DNA from: an uncultured Prevotellaceae bacterium
GTDB lineage: Bacteria; Bacteroidota; Bacteroidia; Bacteroidales; Bacteroidaceae
Reading direction: 5' to 3'
Length of the DNA stretch: 64,000 nucleotides
NCBI GenBank assembly: GCA_902767775.1
Contig: CACXIP010000007.1
Coordinates: forward strand, 62,001-126,000
Shown here: positions 34,086-45,700 of the stretch, one piece after another
Numbering within the stretch: the stretch's first letter is position 1
Layout of the letters: the number at the start of each line of letters is the position of its first letter
Made by a program: the position numbers and the translations under genes
Notes under the pieces: generated by a model
The model's input: the letters and a program-made list of their open reading frames with translations, nothing else
What the model was told of the DNA's origin: nothing
Database searches by the model: none

Positions 34086-36488
34086 ATGAAGCAAAAGGAT
34101 TCTTTGCAAAATCCATGGGCAGGCCTGTCTTCTTATGAGGATCCCGCCAACAGTGACCACCATCTGAAATTCTGTGGCCGCGACAGCAACACATACGATG
34201 TCACCCGTCTGATTGACGACAACTTCTTGGTCACACTCTATGGAAAGAGCGGCATCGGCAAGACCTCCCTTCTCAATGCCGGTGTGTTTCCTGCCCTTCG
34301 CCACGAGCAGTACACTCCGTTGAGCTTGCGATTGGGCATGGCGGAAGACGACGCTGTTTACGAGGACATCATTACAACAGCCATAGAATATGCTGTCAAG
34401 GAGCGAGGGGGCAGTATCGATGTGGTCAATGTGGTTGACGAGCAACTTGACCGCGAGGCTGTTGACTATCTGTGGAACTGGTTTGTCCGCCATCGGTTCA
34501 TGAATGCCAATGGTGAGATTACCTTCCCCGTCGTTGTCCTCGACCAGTTTGAGGAATCATTCCGCCGGAGGGAGAGTCGCCGTAAAATAGAGGTTATTCT
34601 GCGGCAGTTGCATTATCTCATTGACGAGAGCCATGCACTCAACGACTGCATCGTTGACGGAGAGGATTATTTCTACGATTTCAATTTCAGGTTTGTCTTG
34701 TCTATCCGCGAGGATGACCTTTACCGTTTGGAGGACAGTATCGACAATAACTCTCTCAATACATTGAAACAATGCCGGTATCGTCTGCGCAGCCTTTCAG
34801 CACAAGGTGCCCGCGATGTGATCCTCATCCCCGGCGAGGGCTTGTTCCATCCTGACGAGGAGGAGCAGATTGTAAGCACCATCATCGGCATCGCCCGCAA
34901 CCCTGAAGACCACAGCATCAGCACCAACCTGCTGTCACTGGTATGCAATCGTATATTTGTGGAATTCCTCCGCAAGAATGATGCCGAATATATCAGTTCT
35001 TCGCTCGTCGACTCTTTCATCAAAGGCAACCCTTTCGAAAGATTCTATAATGAGGCAACCAAGGGATTCTCTAACAGTGAGAAAAACTATATAGAGGATA
35101 ATTTTGTGGACAGCACGGGCAGACGCAACTCCGTTCCGGAGACAGACTTCCTGCTTCACATCAAGAATGGTCACACTCTCTTGGAAGGTAACACTCGCAT
35201 TCTTCAACGCACCTCCACATCGTCGGACAGCAACAACTACCGTATTGAGCTGATCCATGACTCCTTTTGCGCCCCTTTGTCGGAAATGAAGGAAAAGCGT
35301 GCGAAGCGCAAACGCCTTTACGGTATAGCCCTGATGACCGGCATCTCGCTTATCAGTGTTGCCACAATAGCTTTCATCCTTAAACAAAACCACCGCATCG
35401 AGAACTTCGCCTCGAAAATGGTATCAGTCAACCAGCAATTAAGGGAAGACTCGTTGCTGACTGTTGCCCACGTGAAGCAGATCGAAGAGCAAAAAGACTC
35501 ACTCTCTTCAACAAATATCAATTTAGAGAAACAAACTCTTATAGCAGAGAACGCCAAGGTTACAGCAGAAAAAGAAAAGGCCAATGCCGAGAAACAAGCC
35601 CAAATAGCAAAAGAAGCACAGGCAAAAGCTGTAGAATTAGCAACGTTGGCAAAAGAAGCACAGGCAAAGACTGAAGAAAAAAACAAAGAACTTGAAGGAA
35701 AAAACAAAGAACTTGAAGAAAAAAATGCTAAAATTCTTCAGTTTGAGAAGAGATTTGGACAAATTGACCAATCAGCAGATCTCGCCACCACAAAACCCAC
35801 CACAGAAGGAACATCAGAAAAGACTGCCAATGGTTATATTGTGGATGGCATTCACTATCAATATGAATCGGCATCAATTGCCCAACTAAATAGGTGGGCA
35901 AAAGAGAATTATCAGATTTGCGCCAACAAGATTAAATCACAGATGGGTTCCTACGAAGTACCACTAGACATGGTTTCCGATGCTCCATGTTTGGTTTATT
36001 TGATTCTTAACTCCAAATCGATAAATGACCATAAAGAGAAGCAGAGCTGGTTTGACTTATGGTCGCTGATGAATGATGAGCAGAAAAATAAGTTGTACGA
36101 CATCCTGTATCGGGAGGCATACAAATTGGCATCTATTGAATACAAATATCAGCAAAAGCAGCAGGAGATTCAAAACAAATACTCCGAAATCAATAGCATT
36201 GTCGCCGGCGACCCTGAAGAGTTGAACAATTTGGCATATGAGTATGCTAGAACAGGATCGGAGAAGTGGAAAGAGGCGATAAACGCCATCGACAATGCCA
36301 TCAAGCTGAATCCCAAGGAAGCCAACTACTACGACTCAAAGGGAGAAATCCTACTGATGATGGGTGACGAGCAGAACGCGTTGAGAATGTGGCAAAAGGT
36401 GATGGAGTTGGATCCTGATTTCCTTCAGAAGCACAATGGCTCCACCCCTCTCTACAAGCAATTGAAAGAAAGCGGTCTGCTGAAATAG
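34086..36488 (+). CDS. STAND NTPase with membrane helix, coiled coil and TPR
   Basis: 800 aa. It opens like nSTAND1 proteins (NPWAGLSSYEDPANSD, FCGRDSN), with Walker A LYGKSGIGKTSLLNAG at about 51-66 and Walker B FPVVVLDQFEE at about 147-157. After the NTPase and a helical region comes one membrane helix at about 411-433, a long alanine/lysine/glutamate-rich coiled coil to about 575 with short internal repeats (AKEAQAK, NKELE), a domain of about 120 residues I do not recognise, and a C-terminal TPR-like segment (WKEAINAIDNAIKLNPKEA, NALRMWQKVMELDPDF). STAND proteins couple ligand sensing to oligomerisation; with a SIR2/TIR partner encoded one base upstream, sensing an invader and triggering NAD+ loss is the natural model. 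Confidence 0.87.
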   Translation: MKQKDSLQNPWAGLSSYEDPANSDHHLKFCGRDSNTYDVTRLIDDNFLVTLYGKSGIGKTSLLNAGVFPALRHEQYTPLSLRLGMAEDDAVYEDIITTAIEYAVKERGGSIDVVNVVDEQLDREAVDYLWNWFVRHRFMNANGEITFPVVVLDQFEESFRRRESRRKIEVILRQLHYLIDESHALNDCIVDGEDYFYDFNFRFVLSIREDDLYRLEDSIDNNSLNTLKQCRYRLRSLSAQGARDVILIPGEGLFHPDEEEQIVSTIIGIARNPEDHSISTNLLSLVCNRIFVEFLRKNDAEYISSSLVDSFIKGNPFERFYNEATKGFSNSEKNYIEDNFVDSTGRRNSVPETDFLLHIKNGHTLLEGNTRILQRTSTSSDSNNYRIELIHDSFCAPLSEMKEKRAKRKRLYGIALMTGISLISVATIAFILKQNHRIENFASKMVSVNQQLREDSLLTVAHVKQIEEQKDSLSSTNINLEKQTLIAENAKVTAEKEKANAEKQAQIAKEAQAKAVELATLAKEAQAKTEEKNKELEGKNKELEEKNAKILQFEKRFGQIDQSADLATTKPTTEGTSEKTANGYIVDGIHYQYESASIAQLNRWAKENYQICANKIKSQMGSYEVPLDMVSDAPCLVYLILNSKSINDHKEKQSWFDLWSLMNDEQKNKLYDILYREAYKLASIEYKYQQKQQEIQNKYSEINSIVAGDPEELNNLAYEYARTGSEKWKEAINAIDNAIKLNPKEANYYDSKGEILLMMGDEQNALRMWQKVMELDPDFLQKHNGSTPLYKQLKESGLLK

Positions 36489-36630
36489 TTTTTCAGATGC
36501 GGTATATCGCATCGCTACTCCTTATGAAGCAATTATTCTCACCCTCCCATTATGTGATAGAAGGGGGCTGTTGATAATCAACGCCAAGGTTCAAGAGAGG
36601 ATATCAACTCAATTAACCCTCATTGATGTC

Positions 36631-37581
36631 TTAATAGTCCGTGTTTCCGATACCGGTGTAAGGGTCGTTGTATTCAAGCAGATTCTCTATCAGCTTTAGG
36701 TTCCAACGTTCCACCTCGTTGGGCTGCTTCTTGGCTTTCAGCTTGTCAAGCATGACCTGCCAGTAGGGCTTATCGAAATTGTATATGATGAAGCCGGTGT
36801 CAAGGACATCTGTGCTGAGCCATGGCCACCCTGGGTCTTTGGCGTATCGCAGTATGATGCTGTTCTCACGCTCATAGTCGACATCGAGGTCACCTGTCTG
36901 GGGATTGATGTTGCAAAAGTGCAGGTTGACACCTTTGTCTGCCGGTGAGAAATACAGATGGTAACGTCCGGGTGAGAGGCGCATGATGTCCCTTAGGTCG
37001 CCCTTGCCATCTTCGATAAAGAAGTAGCTCACGTCGGGGCTGTCGGGAAGAATGGGTCCGCTCATCGTGTCGTCTGTGATGGTGATGACACCGTCGTAGG
37101 TTGGTTCAAACCGGCTTTTCAAGATACGGCGGTAGCCCTTGTCGCGGAATGCTATCAGGTCGTCACCGCTGAGAAGTGTGAAGAGCATCATCTTGTCGCT
37201 GTATGCCGTCAGTGTCGTCACGTCACCCACTTTCTCTGCCACGAACCGTGCGCTTTGTCCAATCATGTCATGCTCTCCTGATGTCTCTTGATAGACGCCG
37301 TCTCCCATTGGCTTCAGATAGAGTGTCAGGGGTCCGGATTTGTCTTTGATGACGAATATATCTCCATCTTTGGACACGCTCATGGCTCCCATGTCCCAGG
37401 AAACGAATTGGCTGATGCCATCTATTGAGACGGGACTTTTGGCATCATTCTCCGTTGATGCGGTGGCTTCTTGTTGGTCGGTCTGCGCCGAGCCGTTGTC
37501 GGCATTGGCGTTTTTGGGACCGCATGCCATTAGAAATGAGATGGCCAATGCCAGTTGAAGAATCATTTTTTTGTTTGTCAT
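36631..37581 (-). CDS. Lipoprotein of unknown function
   Basis: 316 aa from the ATG at 37581, giving MTNKKMILQLALAISFLMACG with a lipobox and a polar, asparagine/alanine-rich linker; an ATG at 37701 would extend it beyond the signal. The mature part is mainly beta with no motif I know; two short DWS-like phrases (PGWPWLSTDVLDTGFIIYNF) suggest repeats. Minus-strand TACTTTTG at 37635-37628 is a good -7 box, 47 bases upstream. The upstream LCCL gene ends 109 bases before this start on the same strand. Confidence 0.75.
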   Translation of the reverse strand: MTNKKMILQLALAISFLMACGPKNANADNGSAQTDQQEATASTENDAKSPVSIDGISQFVSWDMGAMSVSKDGDIFVIKDKSGPLTLYLKPMGDGVYQETSGEHDMIGQSARFVAEKVGDVTTLTAYSDKMMLFTLLSGDDLIAFRDKGYRRILKSRFEPTYDGVITITDDTMSGPILPDSPDVSYFFIEDGKGDLRDIMRLSPGRYHLYFSPADKGVNLHFCNINPQTGDLDVDYERENSIILRYAKDPGWPWLSTDVLDTGFIIYNFDKPYWQVMLDKLKAKKQPNEVERWNLKLIENLLEYNDPYTGIGNTDY

Positions 37582-37627
37582 GTTATTGTATGGTTTGGGG
37601 TTATTGCGGTTTTGCAGTTCTTGCTTG

Positions 37628-37635
37628 CAAAAGTA
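37628..37635 (-). promoter_or_regulatory. -7 box for the lipoprotein gene
   Basis: Minus-strand TACTTTTG fits TAnnTTTG. No -33 match at 19-21 bases. Confidence 0.5.
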
Positions 37636-37690
37636 ATGCAAAAAAATGGAAGGTTTGGGCGAAGCGACCACAATATTTGACGAGCGTCTC

Positions 37691-39073
37691 TTATTCGTCA
37701 ATCCCTATAATCTGGTAACTGCCGTCGTATTTGCCATAGCTGATGGATTTCACCCCATTGCGGGAGAGTGAGGGATAGCTTGCTTGTCCTGACATGACTT
37801 TGATGACGACGTTGCCACTCTGCCCCGCTCTCAGTATTCCGGCATGCACCACGGCGGTGGCAATGTTGGAGTCGTCGGTGTAGACGTTGTTCTGCCCACC
37901 CCAGATGCGACCGTCGGTCTTGCCCGTGACACGGAAGGTAAAGCTTTTCCCATTCTGGCCCCGGAAACTCTTCATGTGTTCGGGAGCCATCAACACTTCA
38001 TTCTGGTCGGAAGCACTCAGTTTGTAGCTTCCAGCATATGACCCGTATTTGATGGAGGTGACGCCATTGCGTGTAATGGACGGATAGCTCGATTGGCCTG
38101 CCATCACCGTCACTTTTATGACCTTCCTCTCACCCGGTCTGACGAGTCCGGCATGCACGGCGGCCACATTGAGCGGGGAGTCGTCGGTGTAGATGTTGTT
38201 TTGTCCTCCCCAGAATCGGCCACTGCTCTCTCCCTTTACATAAAACAGATACGACGTGCCGTTTTTGCCTCGGTAGCCAGTCATATTATAAGGAGCTTCC
38301 TGAGCAGTTGCATAACTGGTAGTTGAGGAACTGGTAGTCGAGGAACTGGTAGTCGAGGAACTGCCTGTGGATGATGTGGAAGAACTGCTATTGGATGCCA
38401 TCAGCTGGTAGCTGCCGTCATATTTGCCATAGCTGGTGGATTTCACCCCATTGCGGGAGAGTGAGGGATAGCTTGCTTGTCCTGACATGATTTTGATGGT
38501 GACATTGCCACTCTGTCCCGCTCTCAGTATTCCGGCATGCACCACGGCGGTGGCAATGTTGGAGTCGTCGGTGTAGACGTTGTTCTGTCCGCCCCAGATG
38601 CGACCGTCGGTCTTGCCCGTGACACGGAAGGTGAAACTCTTGCCATTCAGGCCCCGGAAACTCTTCATGTTGTCGGGAGCAGCAGGGCACTCATTGCTGC
38701 CTGGTGCCGACAGCTTGTAGCTTCCAGCATAAGACCCATATTGGATGGAAGTGACGCCATTGCGTGTGATGGACGGATAGCTCGACTGGCCTGCCATCAC
38801 CGCCACTTTGATGGCTTTCGTCTCACCAGCCTTGACGAGTCCGGCATGCACGGCGGCTACATTGAGCGGGGAATCGTCGGTGTAGACGTTGTTCTGCCCG
38901 CCCCAGAAACGGCCTTCTTTGGTGCCGGTGACATAAAACACGTAGGATGTTCCGTTCTTGCCCCGGAAGCTTTTCATGTCGGTTGGTGCTGTGCCTTGGG
39001 CCATCAGCATCATGGTGGGGAACAGCATCATGATAAGGATGCCCACAACTCTTCTTGTTCGAAATGTTCTCAT
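37691..39073 (-). CDS. Exported protein with four LCCL domains
   Basis: 460 aa. The start at 39073 gives MRTFRTRRVVGILIMMLFPT...MAQ, a signal peptide. Four LCCL-type domains of about 90 residues lie at roughly 30-120, 130-220, 265-355 and 365-458; each has WGGQNN(V/I)YTDDS, (A/T)AVVHAG(I/L) and an S-x-RNGV-x-S-x-x-YG-x-Y-x-GSY end. The two pairs are separated by a serine/threonine linker made of repeats such as SSSTTSSSTTSY, encoded by short direct repeats near 38325-38365. Domains 2 and 4 are closest to each other, as are 1 and 3, so an ancestral pair was duplicated. LCCL domains are best known from animal extracellular proteins, where they bind ligands such as lipopolysaccharide; function here is unknown. 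Confidence 0.85.
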   Translation of the reverse strand: MRTFRTRRVVGILIMMLFPTMMLMAQGTAPTDMKSFRGKNGTSYVFYVTGTKEGRFWGGQNNVYTDDSPLNVAAVHAGLVKAGETKAIKVAVMAGQSSYPSITRNGVTSIQYGSYAGSYKLSAPGSNECPAAPDNMKSFRGLNGKSFTFRVTGKTDGRIWGGQNNVYTDDSNIATAVVHAGILRAGQSGNVTIKIMSGQASYPSLSRNGVKSTSYGKYDGSYQLMASNSSSSTSSTGSSSTTSSSTTSSSTTSYATAQEAPYNMTGYRGKNGTSYLFYVKGESSGRFWGGQNNIYTDDSPLNVAAVHAGLVRPGERKVIKVTVMAGQSSYPSITRNGVTSIKYGSYAGSYKLSASDQNEVLMAPEHMKSFRGQNGKSFTFRVTGKTDGRIWGGQNNVYTDDSNIATAVVHAGILRAGQSGNVVIKVMSGQASYPSLSRNGVKSISYGKYDGSYQIIGIDE

Positions 39074-39586
39074 AATTCCTAAATTCTGCAGCACTTTAGT
39101 TAAACATTTTATATAAGTTCTTGAGCAACAAAAAGTTATTCATTATTTTGCCGTGTCTGAATTTTCACTTATCTTAGTGCTGCAAAACAAAACAAGCAAA
39201 AACATCAATGGCATGGCAAATATAAGCAAAAAAATCAGAAAATCTCCCCATTAGGTAATATTTTTTCGTGATGGAGAATATAGAGTGTGAAAAGAAAAAC
39301 ATATATAATTGCTATTTAATGGGTCATGAATGTCTTTCGTGGCTATATTATTTAGGAGTTTAGGAGTTTAGACATATGCCCAATTTATTGGGTGGTGCAG
39401 CGGAGGGACGCGATGTATAGCATCCGATAAAATTCGTGGTCAATTCATGGCAATTGAAAAAAAGTGGCTCTCTGTTGAGATTGTTGCGAAAATTAGGGAA
39501 ACTCAATATGCTTCAGCACATATAGCGAACCCAACCCAATAGAAGACCATACGAAATCGTTTTCGGGTGATTTTGTGACAAAAAAG
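39074..39586. other. Gene-free stretch
   Basis: Between divergent genes and AT rich. It contains fragments similar to the dispersed repeat (GTGAAAAGAAAAACATATAT near 39287, GGTCAATTCATGGCAATTG near 39438) and the inverted AAACTCCT words near 39355. No gene seen. Confidence 0.6.
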
Positions 39587-39617
39587 TTTGCAACTTAATA
39601 GTTTTTTTCTACTTTTG
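39587..39617 (+). promoter_or_regulatory. Promoter of the giant surface protein operon
   Basis: TTTG at 39587-39590, exactly 19 bases, TACTTTTG at 39610-39617. The transcript would have an unusually long leader of about 170 bases before the start codon. Confidence 0.8.
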
Positions 39618-39795
39618 CAAACTTAATGGAGACTTGAATGTCTTCGATTTTGTTGATTAAGATATTACAAAGTTACGAATTTATCTGACTTGTGTTGGTT
39701 TTTAAGCCATGAAACAACTACTTTAGAACGTAGGTTGTTCGTTTATGAATTTGCATCTAATTTGACATAATTTTTTAAAAGAGCATAAATCAAAA

Positions 39796-42700
39796 ATGAC
39801 AACAATGAAAAAAACAAGACTTAGGACATCACACAGACAATGGCTCATGGCATTGCTGTTGAGCATGGTGGCCATGCTGTCGCCTCAACACGCATCTGCC
39901 ACTTTTGTTGATGAGTCTTACAACTATCAAGTCATGCTTTCGGGTGCCAACACCATCCAGATTCAGCTTCCCATCTATGATCAGGAAGATAATGACTGCT
40001 GGGTGACGAATGCTTACTTGAACTACACCATCCTCGGTGGAACGGGTGAGAAATTCCAACTGCTGAGAGTCCACCCTACAGAAAACATCAATGATGGTGC
40101 CAGCACCAACAATACTGAAATCTATGGGCAGCATTTGGGATGGTACTCCGTCTCCCCGGTTAGTGGCGGACCCACCATTCTCAACGAGGAGAATGATTGG
40201 CAGGCTACATGTACAATTTCTCGTCCAGCCAATTCCAGACATTTCAGTGTTACCATTATTTGGACGGTGCCTGCGGAGTTGCTTGGCAAGAGCTTGCACT
40301 TCGAGTGGAGTGTATGGCGCAACGGAAATGCACGTGATAATGATGATGTCAAATTGGATGCCATTGACATACACATCCCAGAGGGAGTGCAACCTACCGA
40401 CCCCATGCTGACACAGCCCATCATCCTGCCCGACAGCGTGGGAAAGGTGATTATTCCTTGGTATATTGCCACCCAAGATGTGGTCAAGGCTGAGGCTGTC
40501 TACCAAGACCGCAACAATGCCCAGCGTACCATCCAGTTGGAACCTACCACCAATGGCTATGTGGTACTTCCCGCGACAGAGCCACATAAGCAGCTCTATC
40601 TCAACGTGGATTACAAAGACACTTACGGATATTTGGTTTCCAACAGGCAGTCCTCGCCCAAGACCGATGTGCCGATGATTCATTCACCTGTGGGGCTCAA
40701 GGCGACATCCTTGGACGATGGAAAGAGTTCTGTCAAGTTGGAGTGGAACATCCAAGATACCGATTGTCCTGATTTCCTTGATACTGACTTCTTTGAGATT
40801 CAACGCTCAGTCACAGGCAATGATGAGGATTTCGTGACCATTGCCAATGTGTTGTTCGAACTCGACAGTACATATTACAGCGTTACCGACAGCACGTTGC
40901 TCTCAGCCTTGACTGAAAGCGACCTCAACTTTTTTGGCAATCTTCCCGCTGTGAAATACCGTGTCAGGAGAGTGACGACCAGCGACTGGGGATGGGAAAA
41001 CAATCCCTGCGCCGCTTCCGTTGCCGTATCGCCACATCGCCTGCGTCTGCTGATTCCGGAGAATGTCAGGTCGGCTTGGGTGAATGAGAGTGAATACAAG
41101 ATAAGGGTAACCTGGGATTACCTGAAAGACCCTGCTTTCTGGAGTGTGTGGGATAAGCGGGCGGAAATGAAGCTTCGCGTGAAAATCTACAACAGGAATG
41201 GTGAACTGCTCGAAACCCAAGAGACTGTCCTTAACGAATCTGAAGTGCTGCAGCGCTATAAAGAGCTGACGCTCTCCCGTCCCTGTGTGAACTATGAGAT
41301 GGAATTGGTGGTCGACCCCAAGTCTTCACCTGTCTTGACTGGTGAGAAGGCCGTCACCATCTCTTCTTTGGCGGATTGGAGAAAGTTGAAAGCCTATATC
41401 GAACAAGATGCTTCTCTCATATTGAATGTCCAACTGATGGCCGACCTCCAATTGGGTCAAGATGATGCGCTCGGTACGACAGGGTATCCCTTTAGGGGAA
41501 CTTTTGACGGTAAAGGACACACCCTAACCGTTGCCGATGCGCCTTTCTATTTGGCCATGGACGCCCAAATCTCTAATTTGAATATAGCAGGTGAGGGGCT
41601 GAATACCAGTGGCATGGTTTATTTAGGCAATAGAGTGACTATCGATAACTGTCAGGTTAGAGCCAGTTTCAGAGGCGGACACGAAGCGGCGGGCTTCTGC
41701 CATAGTGTGTACTACCTGACTATCCGCAACAGTTTGTTCTCAGGCTATATTGAGACGTCCAACACAAATACACGTTGGGCAGGTTTTGCCATCGTCCGTG
41801 AAGAGGGAACCGACAATTTCTACAATATTGTTAATTGTGTTTATTCAAATACCGGAAAACTCACCAGCGGTGCAGCTGGGGGCAAATTCATTTATGTAGT
41901 CAACGCCCCCACCAATCCGAGTAAATTTCAGGTAGTCAACTCCTATTACGATACGAGGTTTTCCGATGGAGCTGGCATTGGGTTGGATAAGAATGGCAAC
42001 CCTTTCCCCGATACGAAAGAAGCTTTGCTTGAGGCTCTTGGCAGCGAGTGGGAACTCTGTGACGAATACCCAGGTGTGAGACCTAAACTGAAGATGGATG
42101 ATACGCCCAGCATGATGGTCACCGTACCTGTTGCCGGGCTGGCAAACAATCCCACCTTCTATCATGAGTCAACCGGTAAGGTAGAGAAGACCCTGATACC
42201 GGAGACCAGGCAGAGCAGCGTGCTGCTCACTTGGGAGACCGATGGCGGTGTCGTAGACTATTTCTCGGTGTGGCGCCGTGAGTTGGGTTCGGATGATGAC
42301 TTTGAGCCTATTGCACCCAGTGTTGACAATACCTCATACGAGGACAAAGACGTCTCACCTTTGCTCTCCTATGAATATAAGGTACGCTCCTATGTTGACT
42401 GCGAGGGTCTCCACTATGAGGAGACTGATGTGGTTGTGGGCCGATGCAAGGACACTGGTCAGTTGGAGGGCTACATCCGCTTCAGCGATGGGTCTGCAGC
42501 TGCCGGTATCACCGTGGTCGTTTATCACAATGACCGGGAGGTGGCAAGAACCGTTACCGACGATAGCGGATACTATATGGTGGAAGGCCTCTCTTACAAT
42601 GGCGAGAAATCAGTGGATTACACTGTCGGGCCCGTCAACAGCGGCTCCATGCATCATACGTTCAACCAGGAATCTTTCCCCGTGCAATTCGGAGCTACCA

Positions 42701-45700
42701 GCAATTATGAGAAGGTGCCCGACTTCATGATTACCTCAGGCTACCGCTTCTCTGGATTTGTGATGTATGAAGGCACGAGCATCCCTGTAAAGGGTGCCCA
42801 GTTCCTCGTCAACGGCCATAAGGTGAACACATCTGCCGGCAAGCCTCTGGAGACCGACTTCGAAGGTAAGTATTCCTTCTACGTCGGTGCCGGCGACAAT
42901 GTCATCCAGGTGGTGAAAGACGGTCACACCTTTGCCAACAACGGCTACTACAAGTCGGAAAATGGCATCAACATCGATGAGAACAAGTCTCTCCAATATT
43001 TCTATGACCAGACCAAGGTGAAGCTCATCGGCCGCATCGTGGGCGGTGACACCCAAGGCGACTTGCCCCTCGACAACAACCTCTCACGCAACAACCTGGG
43101 TTCTGGCCTGAAGATGGTACTTACCCTGGAGGGTGACAACTCATCGTGGCTTGTCTATGACAATTTGCACCCCAATGTGAGTGAGCACGATACCGTATTT
43201 GTACACAACAACAACGACGCTTCACAGACCTACCTGACAAAGGTACACACCAACCGTAAGCGCATGGTGGTGATGCCCGACTCACTGACCGGCGAGTACA
43301 ATCTCTATCTGCCTCCTGTGAGATGGAAGGTGCAGCAGGTGTATAACGACGGCTACTCCACACTCTTCCAAGACGGTATGGTGAGTGAGGTCATCGACCT
43401 GACCGACTGCACTACAGAGGTAGCCGACACCGTCCAAGGGCTTTTCCTCACACCCAAAGGTACTGAGGTGCGCGACCCCATTGTGCGTTACCACGCCAAG
43501 TACAACCGCATCTATCATGCACCTGTCGAGCTGCTTCGCAAGCAGATTACCTACGACAAGTTTGACTATGTCGGTGAGAAAGTCTATGTGGCCCAATGTG
43601 TCGATGGCACCAAGTCCAAGGTTCCGCTTGCCTATGAAGATGCCAATTCTCCCGACGGAGTGACTTATACTTTCGGCTATCCGGTTTTCAATCTTAACCG
43701 CACCTATCCTATCCGGCTTTCAGCAGTGGAACGCTATTATTGGAACAATCACACCCAAAGCGACACGGTCGACGTGGTGAAAGTGGGTGGAGGAAAGGTG
43801 ATTGTCCACAATGGCCTGAAGGACAACACCCACCGCGAAGAGGTGATTCTCGACGCGAAAGGAGAGGGTGTTTTCAACTTGCAGGCAGAGCAGATGACCC
43901 GTCTGCTCACCGGCGATGATGCGCTCCGCACCGTGACCTTCACCTTGGAACAAGACGGTTCTACTTTTGAGACAACCCCCATCAAAGGCTATTTGCTCAA
44001 CTATTTCGCCCTTCAGGAGGGTAAGGACCTCCTCGGTATCGGCACGCCGTTGCTCGTTGACATTTTGCGCGACCCACCAGGAGGAGGCAGTTCTGCCACC
44101 TTGCACAGAGGCAGTACGATGGAGTATGGATACAGCATGGATTTGACGCTCAAGGCAGGTTTGTCGTTTGCCTTGTCATACGGTACGACTCTTGACAACT
44201 TTGCTGGTGCTGTATCTGCGCCCGGAGGCATAGGAACCACCTACGGACTGACCCATAGTTCGGATACCAAAAAGTACATCGATTACCAATATATAATCAA
44301 TTCTGAGGGCAACCGTTCTTTCAACTATAGCGTCACGGTTGAGGACGATGTCACCACGAGCAGCGGCATCAACATGGTGGGAGCCACTGCCGACATCTAT
44401 ATGGGCATGATGCAGAACATTGTGATGACGACAGCCTCTACCATACGAGCTATTCCCGACAGTATCTTCCGCCAGATGGCAGGCAAGTTGCCCGGCGGCG
44501 TGCTGCCTACTGGTGGCAATCTGAAATATGGCTCCTTGGTGGAGATTGCTCAGGGTAGGGATGCCAACGATTCCATCTATCACCTGGTGCGCGATGAGTC
44601 GCTTCTCTATGGCCCGAAGGTGGAGTCCAACTTCTTCTACACCCAGAAATACATTCTCAATCAGCTCATTCCCGAACATCTGGAATTCTGCCGTTCGCTG
44701 ATGTTCACGGGTACGGCCGCTGAGGCTCAGACCAGGGCCAACGCCACGGGCCAACCCGTCTACCTCGCATTGCGACAGCCGACAGACAGCCTCTTCGGTG
44801 CTATGAATGTGAAAAATGGCAAGGATTACTATTACACGAATGAGATGCCCGATGAGAAAGACATGAACTATCGCATGTATCTTCCTCAAAACACCGGCAA
44901 GGACTATCCCGATGAGGTGGCCGAACATTGGAATGTCGTGCTGAAATGGATTGCGTTCATCGCACAGAACGAAAAAGAGAAATACACCGCCAGTGAGTTG
45001 GTGCGAAATTTCAACCTCGACGGTGGTTCATCCGTGAGCTATAGCGAGGACTTCGAGAGTGAATACTCGATATCCACCCATCTTGCAATGCCTGGCATTA
45101 AAGGAGCGTCATTTTATGAGGATGAGGCTGGTGGAGATTATGACATGAAAGGTGCCGGCCTTGGTGCTCTTGCTCTTAAAACAATAAATCCTCTGCTCTC
45201 TTCATTGTTGGCGCAGATGGAAAAAACGTTTGACAAGGATGCCAATATCAACGGCATGGACAAATCGATGAATAATGACTATGAAGTGTCGGTGAGATTC
45301 AGCGGAAAGAATCTGTCGTTCAGAATCCTGCCGGTGATGGATTATTCTACGAAGGGAGAAGGCAGCAAGTCATTGTCATACTCACGCAGTGAGAGCTTCG
45401 ATATCGACTTCGAAAACGGCACTCATCTTGATTTCGATGTGTATAGGGCAACGGCAAGCAGAGACCAGGTTTCCAACCTGGGCGACTATGATGTGTTCAC
45501 CCGTCAGGGTTTTGACCATCTTGCCTCCTACAATACTGGGTTCATCACTCGTGATATTGACATGAGCAAAGCGCTCTATCCGAAAGGATTTGTCTATCGC
45601 ACCCGCGGCGGTGCCACCGCCCGTCCATGGGAGAATGTCCGCAAAACCCACTTCTTCATGCCGGGAACAGTGCTCGACGAACGTACGAAGAAGATTGAGA

